Of a DNA stretch of 64,000 nt, positions 51,712 to 60,417 are shown piece by piece. Positions within the stretch are counted from its first letter, which is position 1. Every line of letters begins with the position of its first letter. Under the pieces are notes generated by a model. That model was not told where the DNA came from and ran no database searches. It saw nothing but the letters and a program-made list of their open reading frames with translations. Source of the stretch: Candidatus Saccharimonadota bacterium (GTDB taxonomy: Bacteria; Patescibacteriota; Saccharimonadia; Saccharimonadales; Saccharimonadaceae); NCBI GenBank assembly GCA_009783235.1, contig WRHN01000002.1, forward strand, positions 157,629 to 221,628. The letters are read 5' to 3'. The position numbers and the translations under genes are program-made.

Positions 51712-52751
51712 TTTTTTGCTCCTTTCTTGTCGTTTTTGCCCGTATCATTTGTCACACGACGAATCTTAGTTCCGGTTTTTTTATTAATCTTGGGAGCACT
51801 GACTATTTCAGCCTCCTTGATTTTCGAAACGTTCTTACTGCTTTTTTGCGCCGCTTCCTCTAGTTCTTTTGGCAGGCCACGCAAAATAATTTTTTGCTGA
51901 ATAATTGCTAGCAAGCTCGTTGTGGCATAGTAAAGCACCAGCGCTCCCGGGAAATTAATGGCTATTACAAAAGTCAAAATTGGGAAGAATTTCATCATCG
52001 ACCCCATTGACTGCTGCATAATTTCGCCCTGGCTCATTTCTTTGCCCTCGGCAGCTTCTTTGAACATACTCATTAATGTGCGCTTATTTTTATTATTCGG
52101 CATAGTCATACGAGTCTGCAAATATTGAAAACCTGCGGCGGCAAGAGCCAAAATCATCACCACCCAATCTTGAGTCGCCAAATGAGTTAAATCAACAACG
52201 CCAAACAAGTGTGGGCTAAAACTATCGGGCGCAGCTATAATACTAGAAATGTTCGGTAAATCTTGCAGAAATGGATAAACGGTATTTTGCACATATTCGT
52301 GAGCGCCAGCTGCAATCTCCTCATTGACATTAAAAATATCGGATAGATGGCGAATAATCCAAAAGATAGCCATGAAAACCGGCAGCTGAATCACCAAAGT
52401 CAAAAGTGAGCTGGCTGGCTTGATACCGTGCTCTTTATAAAGCTCCTGCATCATCGTCGCTTCTAGCGTTTTATTGCCTTTGGTTTTTTCCTTAATTTTT
52501 GTTAGTTGCGGCTGAATTGACTGGATTTTTTTCTGCTGTTTAAACTGTTTTGCCACCAGCGGCCACAGCATTAAACGCACCAAAATGGTCAATATAATGA
52601 CTGACACACCAAAGTCACCAATGAAGTTATAAATAAACAGCAAGATATTAAATATTGGCTGTTCAATTGTGTCGCGAAAATGGAAAAATATACAATAAAG
52701 CACCGTGACTACCAACAAAAACTTAATCAACTTCTTATTTTTCTCACTCAT
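51708..52751 (-). CDS. yidC: YidC/Oxa1 membrane protein insertase, 347 aa
   Basis: Inserts membrane proteins with or without SecYEG. It lacks the large Gram-negative periplasmic domain. After an N-terminal helix, the core has GDFGVSVIILTILVRLMLWPL, the cytoplasmic hairpin (FKQQKKIQSIQPQL), PASSLLTLVIQLPVFMAIFWIIR, MKFFPILTFVIAINFPGALVLYY and a basic C-terminus that would contact ribosomes. A TGC-TAAAAT box lies 9 nt before the ATG. No rnpA or rpmH lies between it and dnaA. Confidence 0.95.
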   Translation of the reverse strand: MSEKNKKLIKFLLVVTVLYCIFFHFRDTIEQPIFNILLFIYNFIGDFGVSVIILTILVRLMLWPLVAKQFKQQKKIQSIQPQLTKIKEKTKGNKTLEATMMQELYKEHGIKPASSLLTLVIQLPVFMAIFWIIRHLSDIFNVNEEIAAGAHEYVQNTVYPFLQDLPNISSIIAAPDSFSPHLFGVVDLTHLATQDWVVMILALAAAGFQYLQTRMTMPNNKNKRTLMSMFKEAAEGKEMSQGEIMQQSMGSMMKFFPILTFVIAINFPGALVLYYATTSLLAIIQQKIILRGLPKELEEAAQKSSKNVSKIKEAEIVSAPKINKKTGTKIRRVTNDTGKNDKKGAKK

Positions 52752-52763
52752 AGCTGCTTCATT

Positions 52764-53080
52764 TTAGCACATTCGGCGAATTTTAGATAGCGTAAACGCC
52801 CAACTAATAGTCGGCTGTACAGCCTTGTTGTAAAAAATAAACCTATTTTTTGTTCGACAAGTCAATAAAAAATAATTGGGTTTTAAAATATCGTCAAAAC
52901 TTTTTCCACTAAATTGCTTAGTTTTTCCACAAATATTACAGGTGTAGTGTGTTTTTGTGGAAAACACCGCCCCTTGATCTCGGTGTTTTGATGTTTTAAT
53001 ATTTTATAAAAAATTTGTTCATTTGTGGAAAACTCTGACATGCAGTACTATATTCACCAGACAAAAGTTAGAAGAGAGTT
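52764..53080. other. Probable replication origin (oriC), yidC-dnaA intergenic
   Basis: This noncoding stretch holds DnaA-box-like 9-mers: TTTTCCACT (52902-52910), TTTTCCACA (52923-52931), and the reverse TGTGGAAAA (52956-52964 and 53024-53032). A perfect inverted repeat AAAACACCG/CGGTGTTTT (52961-52969 and 52981-52989) overlaps one box. An AT-rich run (52988-53020) follows. Its place directly upstream of dnaA fits a bacterial origin. A short frame on the minus strand (52764-52967) shows no protein-like features. Confidence 0.65.
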
Positions 53081-54424
53081 ATGGAAGCAGAGCAAAAATT
53101 ATGGGGAGCCGTTAAGGGTGAATTGGAAATTTCAATTTCGCCGACTAACTTTAATATGTTGATTAATCAATCGGAAATCACCGAGCTTAACGGCGAGGAA
53201 GTGATTATTAGCAGCTATAATGTTTTTGTCCATAAAAATATTGAGCTGAAATGTAAAAGTGAGATTACTAAGGCTTTAAAACACAATGGCTATCAAAACC
53301 CAGTAGTAAGATTTGTGATGAATAACAAAAAAAAGTCTACTGAAATAAAACGGTCTCGTAATAAAGCGCCGGGTACAACCGACCAAACAGACGATGAACT
53401 GAAAATAGTTGGCGGGCTTAACCCTCGTTACACTTTTGATGGGTTTATTATTGGCTCCAGCAATGACCTAGCATACGCCGCTGCTGAACGAGTAGCTCAA
53501 CAGCCCAGCAAGGCCTATAATCCGCTTTTTATTTATGGCGGTGTCGGTCTTGGCAAAACTCACCTTGTTCAAGCTATCGGTAACCATATACGCGAAAACC
53601 ACCCGAAACTAAAGGTAATCTACACCACAGCTGAACAATTTACTAATTCATATGTCAATTATATTCGCACAAAAGACCAAAACTATCATAAAAAATTTCG
53701 CGAAACAGATGTGTTAATTATAGACGATATTCAGTTTATCGCTGGTAAGGAAAAGGTCGAGGAAGACTTCTTTAACACATTTAATTCTCTTTACCTTAAA
53801 AACAAGCAGATTGTTATTGCTGGCGATCGCCACCCATCGGTGATTGCTGGCCTAACCGACCGTATGCAAAGTCGACTCGGTATGGGAATGACAATAGACA
53901 TTACCCTGCCGCCATATGAAATGCGTATGGCGATTATTCAGAAAAAAGCTGAGGTGAAAAATATCACTATCGACCAAGATGCGGTGGAGTTTTTAGCTGA
54001 ACAAATTAAAACTAATATCCGCGAGCTTGAGGGATTTTTAACGCCAATACTAGCTCGTTGTGAAATTCAAAATATTAAAGCGGATTTAGATTTAGTGAAG
54101 GGTTGTTTAACTGGACTTAAAAGTACTCACACGAAACATATCACTGCGCGGCAAATCATCACTAAAACTGCTGGTTATTACGGTATTAAACCCGAGGAGC
54201 TCTGCTCCTCCTCGCGCGTAAAATATATCATCACTCCGCGTCATGTCGCTTCTTATTTAATGCGCACCGAACTTAATGAAAGCTATCCAAATATCGCTAA
54301 GGCCGTTGGTCGAAAAGATTGGACGACTATTATTAGTTCGTTCCGTAAAATTGATCGTGATATTAAGTTAGATATTAGTTTGCGTAACCAAATAAATGAA
54401 ATTCGCGAGAAATTGTATGTGTAA
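53081..54424 (+). CDS. dnaA: Replication initiator DnaA
   Basis: Binds DnaA boxes and opens the origin. The 447-aa protein has the N-terminal domain I (about residues 1-75), a short linker, the AAA+ domain with Walker A GGVGLGKTHLVQAIGNHI, Walker B VLIIDDIQFIAGKE and sensor GDRHPSVIAGLTDRMQSRL, and a C-terminal DNA-binding domain with YLMRTELNESYPNIAKAVGRKDWTTII. It is full length. The upstream AGAAGAGAG may act as a weak RBS. Confidence 0.97.
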   Translation: MEAEQKLWGAVKGELEISISPTNFNMLINQSEITELNGEEVIISSYNVFVHKNIELKCKSEITKALKHNGYQNPVVRFVMNNKKKSTEIKRSRNKAPGTTDQTDDELKIVGGLNPRYTFDGFIIGSSNDLAYAAAERVAQQPSKAYNPLFIYGGVGLGKTHLVQAIGNHIRENHPKLKVIYTTAEQFTNSYVNYIRTKDQNYHKKFRETDVLIIDDIQFIAGKEKVEEDFFNTFNSLYLKNKQIVIAGDRHPSVIAGLTDRMQSRLGMGMTIDITLPPYEMRMAIIQKKAEVKNITIDQDAVEFLAEQIKTNIRELEGFLTPILARCEIQNIKADLDLVKGCLTGLKSTHTKHITARQIITKTAGYYGIKPEELCSSSRVKYIITPRHVASYLMRTELNESYPNIAKAVGRKDWTTIISSFRKIDRDIKLDISLRNQINEIREKLYV

Positions 54425-54663
54425 AAACTGTGTGAAAAACTATGGGAAATCATTAAAATTATTAGGTAAAACTAATTTTAGTTTGGTGGTTTTTTTAAAT
54501 TTATTTTTAGTAATTGGTAAAAACTTAGTTTTTAAGATATTTTTGCCCACCGTTTTTACACAACCTAACAAAGCTTATTTACACCTAAGAAATCTTAAGT
54601 TTTACGGTTTTTCCACAATACCTACTAATAATACTATTTTAAATATATAATAGAAAGGAAAAT
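54425..54663. other. dnaA-dnaN intergenic region with DnaA-box-like sites
   Basis: A very AT-rich 239-nt gap. It carries TGTGAAAAA (54431-54439), TTTTACACA (54554-54562) and TTTTCCACA (54609-54617), matches or near matches to DnaA boxes, so the origin may extend here. An apparent 84-codon frame across it (54396-54650) lacks protein-like composition and a start signal. AAAGGAAA before the dnaN ATG is an RBS. Confidence 0.45.
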
Positions 54664-55752
54664 ATGAAATTAATTATCACACAGGAAAATTTTAAAAAAG
54701 CTCTCACGACGGTCAGCCGGGTGATTAATAGTAAAACTGGTCTTTCTATTTTAAATAATTTATTATTATACACCGATTCGAATCGTTTAATTATTAACTC
54801 AACCAATATGGACGTTGCTATTTCTGAAAATATTAACGCAAAAATTGAAAAAGAAGGTAAAATAGTCGTTCCCGCGAAACTTCTTACAGAGTTTATCTCT
54901 AATTTACCAAAAGTAAATATTAACCTGGAATTAATTAATGATAAATTAAAAATCGAGGCTGGTAGTTATAAATCAACCATTAATACAATTAATCCAAAGG
55001 ATTTTCCAGAAATACCAGAAATTAAAAAAGCCGAAAAAATCACTATCAACACTCAAGACTTTAAAGATATCGTCAATCAAACCACTAATGTAACATCTGG
55101 TGATGTTAGTCGTCCTATTTTAACTGGAGTTTATATGTATACTAACGGTGATACACTGAGTTTTGTGGCGACTGATGGATATAGGTTGGCTGAAAAACAA
55201 ATCACCAATAATAATAATATAAAAGCGATTATTCCAGCCTCTACTTTAAGTATTGTAAGTCAATCTATCCCGGAAGAATTAGAGGATATAAATATTTTAA
55301 TTAATGAAGATCAAGTGAGCTTTATTTTAAATAATATAGAAATTACCTCCAGGTTAATTTCTGGTAATTTTATCGACTATCAGGGGTTAATTCCCTCTAA
55401 AACCGAAAATAATTTTACTCTTTCTAAAGATGAGTTTTTACGTACGATTAAAATATCTGAACTATTTGCGCGCGAAACAGCGGGTGTAATTACAATTAAA
55501 ATTGATGAGAAAAAGAGCCATATTACTATTCAATCTATCGCATCAGAATTTGGCGAGAACACATCAGAACTAACAGCTAAAGTTAAAGGCTCGGCGGAGA
55601 TTAGTCTTAATGCGAGATATTTAATAGAAGCTTTAAATTGTATTAGTTCCGAGGAGATAGAGTTTAACTTTAGTGGTAAGCTAGCGCCTATTTTATTAAA
55701 AGGTGTTGAAGATATTAGTTATAAACATATAATTATGCCGACTAAGAGTTGA
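54664..55752 (+). CDS. dnaN: DNA polymerase III sliding clamp beta
   Basis: Ring-shaped processivity clamp. The 362-aa protein has the three-domain pattern: MKLIITQENFKKALTTVSRVINSK, then the domain 2 region RPILTGVYMYTNGDTLSFVATDGYRLAE, and the C-terminal IEFNFSGKLAPILLKG followed by YKHIIMPTKS, with the conserved MP(xR/T) end. Codon usage is strongly AT-biased relative to genes outside this region. It follows the dnaA gap with an AAAGGAAA RBS. Confidence 0.96.
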   Translation: MKLIITQENFKKALTTVSRVINSKTGLSILNNLLLYTDSNRLIINSTNMDVAISENINAKIEKEGKIVVPAKLLTEFISNLPKVNINLELINDKLKIEAGSYKSTINTINPKDFPEIPEIKKAEKITINTQDFKDIVNQTTNVTSGDVSRPILTGVYMYTNGDTLSFVATDGYRLAEKQITNNNNIKAIIPASTLSIVSQSIPEELEDINILINEDQVSFILNNIEITSRLISGNFIDYQGLIPSKTENNFTLSKDEFLRTIKISELFARETAGVITIKIDEKKSHITIQSIASEFGENTSELTAKVKGSAEISLNARYLIEALNCISSEEIEFNFSGKLAPILLKGVEDISYKHIIMPTKS

Positions 55753-55754
55753 GT

Positions 55755-56753
55755 ATGCGATTAAAATTACAAAACTTTCGTAAACACCGAAATTTTGTGG
55801 TTGAATTTAAGCCCGGCGTTAATTTAATTACAGGTTTAAATAGTAGCGGTAAAACCTCTTTGGTCGAAGCTATTTATATTTCCTTGCAGGGAAAATCTTG
55901 GCGATCTAACTTTCTAGATATTACTAATAATCAAACTGATTGGTGGCGGGTCGATTTAAATATTAACAACACTGAAAAAAGAATAGTGAAATTTCAAAAT
56001 AATCAAAAAACTTTCCAGTTAAACTCTAAAAATTTTAAAACATTGTCTACTAATAATAAAAAACAAATTGTTCTTTTTGAGCCAGAAAACTCCAGGATTC
56101 TTTATAGTTCACCCAAAAAACGACGTGAATTTATAGACTATTTTATTTCTCAAACCCAACCAGGATATTCTGAAATAATTCGAAAGTATAATAGAATAAT
56201 TTTACAGCGCAATAAACTTCTTAAGCAGGAGTTTTTAAAACAGACAGATTTAAATATTTGGGACGAACAAATGGCTAATTTAGCCGCAGAGATTATTGCA
56301 GCGCGCCAGATTTGGGTGAAAGAAGTTAACCAATATATTTCCGAGGAATATCAAAAAGTAACCGGCGCAAATGAAAAAATAGAACTAGTTTACAAAAATC
56401 ACGACACTGCCGCAAAAATTTTAAATCAATTGAAGGTTAATTATCAAAAAGAACGTGCACTGGGTTTTACCAGTGTGGGGCCCCACAAGGACGACATTGG
56501 TTTTTTGATTAACAATAAAAAGGCCGAACGTCAGGTTTCGCGCGGCGAGGGCAAGCTGATAATTTTAACAATATTTATTATATTGATTAAAAAATATCAA
56601 ATAGAATACGTGATATTTGACGATTTATTTAACGATATTGATTTAGAGCGGGTGAAAAAAATCGAAAAACTTCTGGACGGCATTCCAAATGTTTTTATCA
56701 CGGACTGCCGATTATTAAATGAAAAATTTGGCAATAAAATAGTTTTAACTTAG
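55755..56753 (+). CDS. recF: Recombination mediator RecF
   Basis: SMC-like ATPase helping load RecA at gaps. The 332-aa protein has LKLQNFRKHRNF, Walker A ITGLNSSGKTSLVEAIY, the ABC-type signature region QVSRGEGKLIILTIFI, and a Walker B-like VIFDDLFNDID. An ATG at 55755 follows the dnaN stop by 2 nt; a TTG two codons upstream is less likely. It ends 7 nt from the convergent virB4 gene. Confidence 0.93.
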   Translation: MRLKLQNFRKHRNFVVEFKPGVNLITGLNSSGKTSLVEAIYISLQGKSWRSNFLDITNNQTDWWRVDLNINNTEKRIVKFQNNQKTFQLNSKNFKTLSTNNKKQIVLFEPENSRILYSSPKKRREFIDYFISQTQPGYSEIIRKYNRIILQRNKLLKQEFLKQTDLNIWDEQMANLAAEIIAARQIWVKEVNQYISEEYQKVTGANEKIELVYKNHDTAAKILNQLKVNYQKERALGFTSVGPHKDDIGFLINNKKAERQVSRGEGKLIILTIFIILIKKYQIEYVIFDDLFNDIDLERVKKIEKLLDGIPNVFITDCRLLNEKFGNKIVLT

Positions 56754-56760
56754 AAACGTA

Positions 56761-58578
56761 TTATTGCTGTTGAGCTTCGGGCTTGTGTTCGCGCATGCGT
56801 TCTTGTGGGTTGGTGGTTATGAGAGTTGTTTCAACCGGACTGGCGATAACTTGAATTTGTACATGGTTGGGCCCGGCAAAAAACAAGCCCTGCCCCACCG
56901 GGAAGTTGGTCAGCAGTTTTGCTTCTTGGTCTGTCAACATAAACACTTTAGATATTACTTCTACGGCTGACGGAGCCTGCTTCAATAAAATTTGCATAGA
57001 TGCGTTAGAGATAATTGCCCGACCCATTTTAGAACTCATGAAATCTTCTACGTCTTGCGAAATAGTAGTCAACCCTAAGAAATATTTACGAGCACGTTTA
57101 GCGATTGAAAACAGGAAAGCTGCCGAGTCTTCGTATTTCATAAGCTGCCAGGCCTCGTCAACAATTAACATGCGCTTACGTTGGTCAGTACGCACAATGC
57201 TCCAAATATGCGAAAGTACGATGTACATAGCCACTGGTCGCAGCTCGTCTTCCAGGTCGCGAATATTAAAGACCACCATAGTGTTATTGATGTCCACATT
57301 AGACTGCTGTGAAAAGATGCCCGCAAAGGTACCCACGGTGTATTTGCGTAGCCGCTGGGCAAGTTGTGGGCCGTTGCCGTTCATGTGTAGTAATGTTTCA
57401 TAAAGATCAGCCATAACAGGCGGTCGCGACTGGTGAGTGAGTGGGTCCGCGGTGATGCCCACGCGGGCGTATGTGTCAATTAGAGCCTGATCAAGGTCGG
57501 ATTCCTCGGCTGGACTTAGCGGGTTAGCCTCATTGCCAAGCATCAGGCGCAAAAGCCCGTGCAGGGTGATAAGATTAGCACGCAGCGCGTCATCGGCCTC
57601 CTCGGTGTCAATAATTTTCGGCAAATCAAACGGGTTGATACGCGTGTCAGAGTTCAGGCTGAGGCGAATATATGTGCCACCAACAGCGTTGGACAACTCT
57701 TCATATTCATTTTCCGGGTCAATAATAATCACTTCTGCGCCTAGCATCATTGTACGTAGCGCTTCAAGTTTGACTGTAAACGATTTACCAGCACCAGACT
57801 TAGCGAAAACGGTCAGGTTGGCGTTTTCTAGGCTCCAACGGTCAAAAATCACCAAGCCGTTGTTGTGCATATTGACGCCATATAAAATGCCTTCTTTTTG
57901 TGTCAGGTCTGCCGAAGTGAACGGGAAAGAAGTCGAAATAGCGCCGGTGTTCATGTTGCGGCGAATCTGTAGTTTGTCAGTGAATTGCGGTACGGTTGAA
58001 TTGAGGCCTTGTTCTTGTTGTGAGCTAGCGGTTTTGGTCAAAATCAATTGCTGCCCCATAATGTTTTCGAGCTTGTGTTGAATAAAGTTCAGGTCGTCCA
58101 AATTGTCAGCATAAAAAGTAATGTAAAGGCCGTAGCGGAAGAAGCGTTGAGCGCCAAGCTGCAACTGATCTCGTAGCTGCTCAGCATCAGACAGCGCCGC
58201 CTCTAGCGCTGGGTCACGCACTTTGCCTTTTTCGGCGTTAACTTCCATAGAAGCTTCCAGCTGAGTCACCCGTTTTTTCAGGTTATTCAGCACCACCTGG
58301 CTCTCAACGGGATAAATATACATTGAAAGGTCAAGAACTTCATCTAGGTTAATGACCGAACTTAGCCAGCCGGTATAAATTTGCCGCGGATAGCCGTAGA
58401 CGTAAATAGTTCGAGCAAATTTTGTACCCAATCGAAAATATCCTGCCTCAAACTCTAGTGAGGCTGGCGAAATCAAGTCGCGTAGGGTGGTTATACCCTT
58501 TTGGAATTCGTTCTCGACAGACTGTATTTCGTTGATTCGCTGTTGTTCAGCTTCACTAATCACGTTCTTTTTAGCCAT
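56761..58578 (-). CDS. VirB4/TraC-type secretion ATPase, 605 aa
   Basis: The energising ATPase of a type IV secretion-like system. It has a helical N-terminal domain (about residues 1-230, including FEAGYFRLGTKFARTIYVYGYP), then Walker A TVFAKSGAGKSFTVKLEAL near 260-280, the motif IIIDPENEYEEL, Walker B KRMLIVDEAWQLM and a C-terminal TTISQDVEDFM sensor region. AGGAGGA 5 nt before the ATG at 58578 fixes the start. Its 5' end overlaps the companion gene by 8 nt. Confidence 0.93.
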   Translation of the reverse strand: MAKKNVISEAEQQRINEIQSVENEFQKGITTLRDLISPASLEFEAGYFRLGTKFARTIYVYGYPRQIYTGWLSSVINLDEVLDLSMYIYPVESQVVLNNLKKRVTQLEASMEVNAEKGKVRDPALEAALSDAEQLRDQLQLGAQRFFRYGLYITFYADNLDDLNFIQHKLENIMGQQLILTKTASSQQEQGLNSTVPQFTDKLQIRRNMNTGAISTSFPFTSADLTQKEGILYGVNMHNNGLVIFDRWSLENANLTVFAKSGAGKSFTVKLEALRTMMLGAEVIIIDPENEYEELSNAVGGTYIRLSLNSDTRINPFDLPKIIDTEEADDALRANLITLHGLLRLMLGNEANPLSPAEESDLDQALIDTYARVGITADPLTHQSRPPVMADLYETLLHMNGNGPQLAQRLRKYTVGTFAGIFSQQSNVDINNTMVVFNIRDLEDELRPVAMYIVLSHIWSIVRTDQRKRMLIVDEAWQLMKYEDSAAFLFSIAKRARKYFLGLTTISQDVEDFMSSKMGRAIISNASMQILLKQAPSAVEVISKVFMLTDQEAKLLTNFPVGQGLFFAGPNHVQIQVIASPVETTLITTNPQERMREHKPEAQQQ

Positions 58579-59716
58579 TTTGTCCTCCTGTGTTCGCTGG
58601 TTGTGGCCCTGCTGGCGCACCTTCTTCTTTGACTCCCCTAGAAGTGTAAAGGTTGGTGAATTTCTTGAAATCCCCCAGCGGTTCGTTCAGTGCGGTATCT
58701 GGGTTATAAATATTGTAATAAAGCGTCACTAAGTCCCTGGTGTTAAGCCGTTTACTGTTAATTCCTACGCCCTCTAGCCCGTTAATTATCGCGGTCGTGC
58801 GATTGCCAATTTCCTCTTTAGCCTTAGCGAAACTTTGAGCAGAAACCTTCATCGCCTGCTGTTTGTCGCCGCCAAACAAGTTAGAAAACAGGTTCTTAGT
58901 AGAGTTGGTTTGGGAGTTAATATCTCCAGCTGGGTTAAATTCAACTATCACAAAGAAAGCTTTGTTCATGATATTAGCCTCGGCCGCCAGGCGATCTATG
59001 AAATCCATATAATTATCCATCAAGTTACCTAGCAGCATATTTTCTTGTTGCAGACGTAAATTATTAATATATTTCAAATATGGCTCAATATCGACGCGCT
59101 GAGATCGCAAGAAAATCTGAATAGGAAAATAAAGAGAGTTAATAAATCCTTGAAAAGAAGCCTCAATGCCCTCTTGTTCAGTAGTGCTCATAAGGTCAAA
59201 GTTGATTGACTGGCAGGTCACCACTCCGCGAAAACTACCGTCGCTCATCACCACCATATCGTTGCGGATTTGAGAAATTAACAATGAGTTTTGGGTTGAA
59301 TTAGGGTTTTTGACATTGGCGTCCTTGTTCTGGTTAGCGTCTTGGGCGGGCGCTGTGCCGGCAGCCGGGGTTTCGCGAAACTGGGCAACTGGCGGCTCTT
59401 GCCCTTGTTGGCTCTGTTGACCAGCTGGTATCCCTGCTGATGCTGGTGTTTGCGACAAGTTGGGCGCTGCGGCCACGGCTGGCGGAGCGACCGTGCGATC
59501 TGGATTGGGTTGCCCAGGAACAACACCTGGTTGGTTGCCAAAAACATTAGCTTGAGGGGCGCCTTGTTGACCAGCAGGAGCCGACGCGCCAGGAACGTTC
59601 AAACTCGGTGCCGCGCCTAAAGAGCCCGGGTTTGGCGGCGGTACAGCAGCTGTTTGCGGACCCTGTACTGGCCCTCCGAGAGCGTTATTGGGCTGCACTC
59701 CCCACCCCCTGATCAT
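58571..59716 (-). CDS. VirB4-N-terminal-like protein with Pro/Gln-rich head, 381 aa
   Basis: Residues 1-140 are low-complexity, rich in Pro, Gln, Ala and Gly, and probably disordered. From about 145 a domain appears that resembles the N-terminal part of VirB4/TraC proteins: LISQIRNDMVVMSDGSFRGVVTC, YFPIQIFLRSQRVDIEPYL, NIMNKAFFVIVEFNP, and VGINSKRLNTRDLVTLYYNIYNP. No Walker motifs are present. The gene overlaps PrgI by 32 nt and VirB4 by 8 nt, so the three form one operon. It probably partners the VirB4 ATPase. Confidence 0.8.
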   Translation of the reverse strand: MIRGWGVQPNNALGGPVQGPQTAAVPPPNPGSLGAAPSLNVPGASAPAGQQGAPQANVFGNQPGVVPGQPNPDRTVAPPAVAAAPNLSQTPASAGIPAGQQSQQGQEPPVAQFRETPAAGTAPAQDANQNKDANVKNPNSTQNSLLISQIRNDMVVMSDGSFRGVVTCQSINFDLMSTTEQEGIEASFQGFINSLYFPIQIFLRSQRVDIEPYLKYINNLRLQQENMLLGNLMDNYMDFIDRLAAEANIMNKAFFVIVEFNPAGDINSQTNSTKNLFSNLFGGDKQQAMKVSAQSFAKAKEEIGNRTTAIINGLEGVGINSKRLNTRDLVTLYYNIYNPDTALNEPLGDFKKFTNLYTSRGVKEEGAPAGPQPANTGGQNG

Positions 59717-60377
59717 TCATTGGCGCACCCGGTATATTAAAAGCCGAATTGTCGGCCGGCCGGCCGCTAGTTTCAGTTTCAAAATTAGACTGCATTTGAT
59801 TCACCAAAGCGTCGCGATAATCGTTTTGCGACTGCGCTAACTCGCTACCTACAGTGGCTGAGTGAGTCGAATCAAACATATCAACCACGTTATTAGATTC
59901 CATCATCACGTCGTTACTGATCGCCGAAGTCGGCGCGCCGATTGGAGAATTAATGCCGCGCGTCGCCCAGCCTTCAGAGTCAACCAGCTGAGACAGGAAC
60001 GAAATTCGCTTCTCGGCTTCCTCGCCCGCCACGTCCTTAATTGCCACTTCGTCGATCTCCACAGCTTCGTCAATAGTAATAAAACTCTCTTGCCCGTCAT
60101 TTTGCCAAGTGCGCTTCTGCGGTTTGAGGCGAAATCTAATAATAGCCGCTACCCAGTTTTCCATAGGCTGGTCTTTTTTGAGCGGCAATGCAATTATCAA
60201 AAAGAAAATCGCCACCGGCAGAGGAATGACCACCAACACCGGTGATAGCGAAAATAAAGCAACACCAAGGCCAATCATAGCGGCGGTAATAGCCAAATAT
60301 ATCAATTGGCGCATGCCAAACGGCCCGATTATCTTGTCCTCAGTTTCCACGTCCTGAGGTATGGTGTATTGTGACAT
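59685..60377 (-). CDS. PrgI-family membrane protein, 230 aa
   Basis: The N-terminus SQYTIPQDVETEDKIIGPFGMRQLIYLAI is the PrgI domain, followed by two close transmembrane helices (about residues 28-75, with VLVVIPLPVAIFFLI). A long acidic and Asn/Ser-rich cytoplasmic tail follows. PrgI and TcpE-like proteins are structural parts of Gram-positive-type conjugation/secretion channels. The start at 60377 is chosen because TGG-TATAAT (60384-60389) lies 6 nt upstream; a longer frame would start before that promoter. Confidence 0.88.
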   Translation of the reverse strand: MSQYTIPQDVETEDKIIGPFGMRQLIYLAITAAMIGLGVALFSLSPVLVVIPLPVAIFFLIIALPLKKDQPMENWVAAIIRFRLKPQKRTWQNDGQESFITIDEAVEIDEVAIKDVAGEEAEKRISFLSQLVDSEGWATRGINSPIGAPTSAISNDVMMESNNVVDMFDSTHSATVGSELAQSQNDYRDALVNQMQSNFETETSGRPADNSAFNIPGAPMNDQGVGSAAQ

Positions 60378-60383
60378 GCTAAA

Positions 60384-60389
60384 ATTATA
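60384..60389 (-). promoter_or_regulatory. -10 box of the prgI operon, leaderless type
   Basis: TGG-TATAAT on the minus strand, 6 nt before the prgI ATG. It lies inside the 3' end of holA. Confidence 0.55.
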
Positions 60390-60417
60390 CCAGTTAAGCT
60401 TAGTTTTTTCAATAAAT

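Noticed and set aside
52764..52967. A 67-codon minus-strand frame between yidC and dnaA, considered as rnpA or rpmH
   Set aside because: The translation has no RnpA (RNR-type) or L34 (basic KRT...RRRK) signature and overlaps DnaA boxes.
54396..54650. An 84-codon frame downstream of dnaA
   Set aside because: It overlaps the dnaA end, consists of AT-rich intergenic DNA with DnaA-box-like sites, and has no protein-like composition or RBS.
56867..57403. A 178-codon plus-strand frame opposite virB4
   Set aside because: It mirrors the conserved virB4 coding strand and shows Ser/Arg-rich shadow composition.
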